7,446 nucleotides of DNA, from positions 1 through 7,446 of the forward strand of contig SYIB01000147.1 in the NCBI GenBank assembly GCA_005798965.1, given 5' to 3'. Source of the DNA: Planctomycetia bacterium. Its GTDB lineage: Bacteria; Planctomycetota; Phycisphaerae; Phycisphaerales; SM1A02. The notes under the pieces were generated by a model. The model had not been told where the DNA came from and did no database searches. It was given only the letters and a program-made list of their open reading frames with translations. Below are positions 5,707 to 7,446 of the stretch, piece after piece. Position 1 is the stretch's first letter. Each line of letters begins with the position of its first letter. A program made the translations under genes and the position numbers.

Positions 5707-6209
5707 GTGTGGTCGGCGGGTCCATCGGATCCGTCACCGGATCCATCGTCATTCGCTTCATCGGCAGGATCGGGCAGGTCGCCCCCGAGATCGGGGCCGG
5801 GCTCGATGCCTTCGCGCCGCAATCCCTCGGCGATCGCCTGCTCGACGGTCATCTGCCGGTGCCCGCTCTGGTCGATGATGAAGTCGAGCCGCGGCACATG
5901 GCGCAGCGCGCTCTCGTCACGAACGACATGGCGCAAGTGCGCGGCTGCGCTGCGCAGGGCACTGACCGCGAGCGGGCCACGATCGGCCGGCGACACGCTC
6001 ACGCGCACCAGTGCGCGCTGCTCGTCTGGCGAGACCTCGACCGAGACGATCGACACCAGGCCCTGGAAGCGCGGATCGGCAAGCCCCTCGGAGAGACGCT
6101 GCTGGAGCGCGCGACGGATCACGCTCGCCCATTGCAAGAGGCGGATCGGCGTCTCGTCCTTGCCGGCGATGCCGGGAAGCGATGTGGCGGGTCGGCGGCG
6201 CTCAGTCAT
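5703..6209 (-). CDS. rbfA: 30S ribosome-binding factor RbfA
   Basis: A 168-residue protein. Residues 22-125 form the RbfA KH-like domain: IRRALQQRLSEGLADPRFQG (31-50), the strand pair VSIVSVEVS and RALVRVSVSP, the helix ALRSAAAHLRHVV (84-96), then LRHVPRLDFIIDQS (102-115), the family's lR..PeL.F..D.S pattern. RbfA binds the 30S subunit during late 16S rRNA maturation and helps in cold adaptation. The protein is longer than the usual 120-135 residues because of an acidic Asp/Gly/Pro tail (about 138-168). The ATG at 6209 overlaps the infB stop by 8 bp and has GAAGG five bases upstream. A longer reading from 6257 would lie inside infB in another frame and adds no family sequence. The infB-rbfA order is the classic one. 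Confidence 0.93.
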   Translation of the reverse strand: MTERRRPATSLPGIAGKDETPIRLLQWASVIRRALQQRLSEGLADPRFQGLVSIVSVEVSPDEQRALVRVSVSPADRGPLAVSALRSAAAHLRHVVRDESALRHVPRLDFIIDQSGHRQMTVEQAIAEGLRREGIEPGPDLGGDLPDPADEANDDGSGDGSDGPADHT

Positions 6210-7446
6210 CGCTGCCTTCGCGCACGACGACTGACTTGTAGCACTCGAGCACGTCACCGGCCTGGATGTCGTCGTAGCCGACGATCTTCATGCCGCACTC
6301 GTTGCCGGAACGCACTTCCTTGGCGTCGTCCTTGAACCGCTTGAGCTGCTCGAGCCGGCGATCCTTCTCGATGACGATGCCGCCGCGCGTGACGCGGATC
6401 TGCGCGTTGCGTTCGACCGTGCCGTCGGTGACGTAGCAGCCTGCGATCGCGCCGACCTTGGAGATGCGGAACACCTGGCGCACCTCGGCGTGACCGAGCA
6501 CGTCGATGCGCACCGTCGGCTCCAGCATGCCCTTGAGGGCCTTCTCGATGTCCTCGCTGATGTGATAGATGACGTCGTAGAGGCGCACGTCGATCTTCCT
6601 GGATTCGGCGAGGGCACGAGCCTTGGCGTTGGTGGTGACGTTGAAGCCGATCACGATGGCGCCGGTCGTCTCGGCGAGCAGCATGTCGCTCTCGTTGATG
6701 CCGCCCACGGCGCAGTGCTTGACCACGACCTTGAGGTCGCCCACGCTGATCTTGGGCAGCATGGCCTTGAGGGTTTCGACGCTGCCCTGCACATCGGCCT
6801 TGACCACGAGCGAAAGCTCCTTGGTCTTGTCCTTGCCGATGTGCTCGAGGATGTTGTCGAGGGTGACCTTGGGCGCGGCGAGCTCCCGCAGGCGCTCGGC
6901 CTGACGACGCTCGTTCGCGGCCTGCTCGGCTTCCTTGAGCGAATCCACCACGAAGAACTTGTCGCCCGCATCGGGCAGTTCGTCGAGACCGCTCACGGCA
7001 CACGGCGTTCCGGGCACCGCTTCGGTGATCCGCTGGCCACGGTCGCTGACGATGTCGCGGATGCGGCCCGATGCGCGGCCGATCACGATCGAGTCACCCT
7101 TCTTCAGCACGCCTTCCTGAACGAGGATGCGCGCCACGGGGCCGCGACCCTCTTCCATCTGCGCCTCGAGCACCGCGCCCTGCGCGTTGCCGGCCCAGTC
7201 GGCCTCGATGCCCTTCATGTCGGCGACGAGCGCCAGCATGTCGAGCAGGTCCCCGATGCCGATGTCCTTGAGGGCGCTGGTCTGCACGACTTCGACGTCG
7301 CCGCCCCAGGGCACCGTGTTCAGGCCGTGCTCGGCGAGCTGGCCATAGATGCGCTGGAAGGTCTTCTCGCTCGCTTCGGGCTTGTCGACCTTGTTGAGTG
7401 CAACGACGATCGGCACTCCTGCGGCCTTCGCGTGGTTGATGCTCTC
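6202..7446 (-). CDS. infB: Translation initiation factor IF-2, C-terminal 414 residues
   Basis: The frame is open to the right edge, so the 5' part of the gene is outside the window. The fragment begins ESINHAKAAGVPIVVALNKV, within the GTPase domain, with the G4 motif NKVD at fragment residues 18-21 and G5 SAL near 57-59. The P-loop and DTPGH motifs are upstream. Next come the beta-barrel domain II (about 86-170; RGPVARILVQEGVLKKGD), a charged helix, domain III (ELSLVVKADVQGSVETLKAM, about 210-229, and VVVKHCAVGGINESD), and C-terminal domains with VFRISKVGAIAGCYVTDG and LKRFKDDAKEVRSGNECG. IF-2 is the GTPase that places fMet-tRNA in the 30S P site and promotes 50S joining; domain C2 binds fMet-tRNA. 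The end of the gene overlaps rbfA. No frameshift or internal stop is seen. Confidence 0.98.
   Translation of the reverse strand, partial: ESINHAKAAGVPIVVALNKVDKPEASEKTFQRIYGQLAEHGLNTVPWGGDVEVVQTSALKDIGIGDLLDMLALVADMKGIEADWAGNAQGAVLEAQMEEGRGPVARILVQEGVLKKGDSIVIGRASGRIRDIVSDRGQRITEAVPGTPCAVSGLDELPDAGDKFFVVDSLKEAEQAANERRQAERLRELAAPKVTLDNILEHIGKDKTKELSLVVKADVQGSVETLKAMLPKISVGDLKVVVKHCAVGGINESDMLLAETTGAIVIGFNVTTNAKARALAESRKIDVRLYDVIYHISEDIEKALKGMLEPTVRIDVLGHAEVRQVFRISKVGAIAGCYVTDGTVERNAQIRVTRGGIVIEKDRRLEQLKRFKDDAKEVRSGNECGMKIVGYDDIQAGDVLECYKSVVVREGSDD
6215..6219 (-). promoter_or_regulatory. Shine-Dalgarno site of rbfA
   Basis: The minus strand reads GAAGG with a 5-base spacer before the ATG at 6209. 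It lies within the last codons of infB and decides the rbfA start at 6209 over the longer reading. It is the clearest ribosome binding site in the window. Confidence 0.55.

Noticed and set aside
5086..6234. A 382-codon open frame on the plus strand
   Set aside because: It runs antisense to the HhH-GPD-like gene and rbfA, has no recognisable domain, and is the kind of long shadow frame that GC-rich coding DNA produces.
6210..6257. N-terminal extension of RbfA from 6257
   Set aside because: The extension lies inside infB in another frame, and the ATG at 6209 has a better ribosome binding site and gives a normal family start.

Overview
This is a GC-rich bacterial window, densely packed with genes. 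It holds eight protein genes, two of them cut by the window edges, and no RNA gene, transposon or CRISPR array that I can see. The style of the proteins (a YebC beginning MAGHSAWKNIKHRKAA, a P5C-dehydrogenase tail with SKAGGRDYLL, long charged tails on housekeeping proteins, few clear Shine-Dalgarno sites) would fit a planctomycete of the Phycisphaerae type. That is an impression from family resemblance, not a demonstrated placement.

Layout. At the left edge is the last part of an aldehyde dehydrogenase of the L-glutamate gamma-semialdehyde (P5C) dehydrogenase family on the + strand. Its 3' end, stop codon included, is repeated in tandem about three times with a 50-bp period (91-234). Convergent to it is a full-length ComM/YifB AAA+ ATPase on the - strand (264-1814). 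A 107-bp divergent intergenic region (1815-1921) carries two good inverted repeats. It separates comM from a two-gene + strand operon: a TauE/SafE (TSUP) anion transporter (1922-2761) and, 4 bp later, a VTT/TVP38-type membrane protein (2766-3527).

The right half is a - strand translation-related cluster, read from the right edge leftwards: infB (C-terminal 414 residues), rbfA (8-bp overlap), a probable degenerate HhH-GPD (endonuclease III/MutY-fold) protein with a Lys/Ala/Pro tail (4-bp overlap if it uses the GTG start), an 81-bp gap with a perfect 8-bp hairpin, yebC, and 4 bp later a small predicted lipoprotein of unknown family. IF-2, RbfA and YebC all act on the ribosome (initiation, 30S maturation, and elongation or regulation respectively). 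The HhH-GPD-like protein is the odd member of the group.

I see no clear new multi-gene system. The items most worth following are the catalytically altered HhH-GPD protein tied into the infB-rbfA operon, the duplicated gene tail, the operator-like palindrome abutting the TSUP start codon, and a ComM that lacks the family's usual cysteine cluster. No stretch above 300 bases is without a gene.
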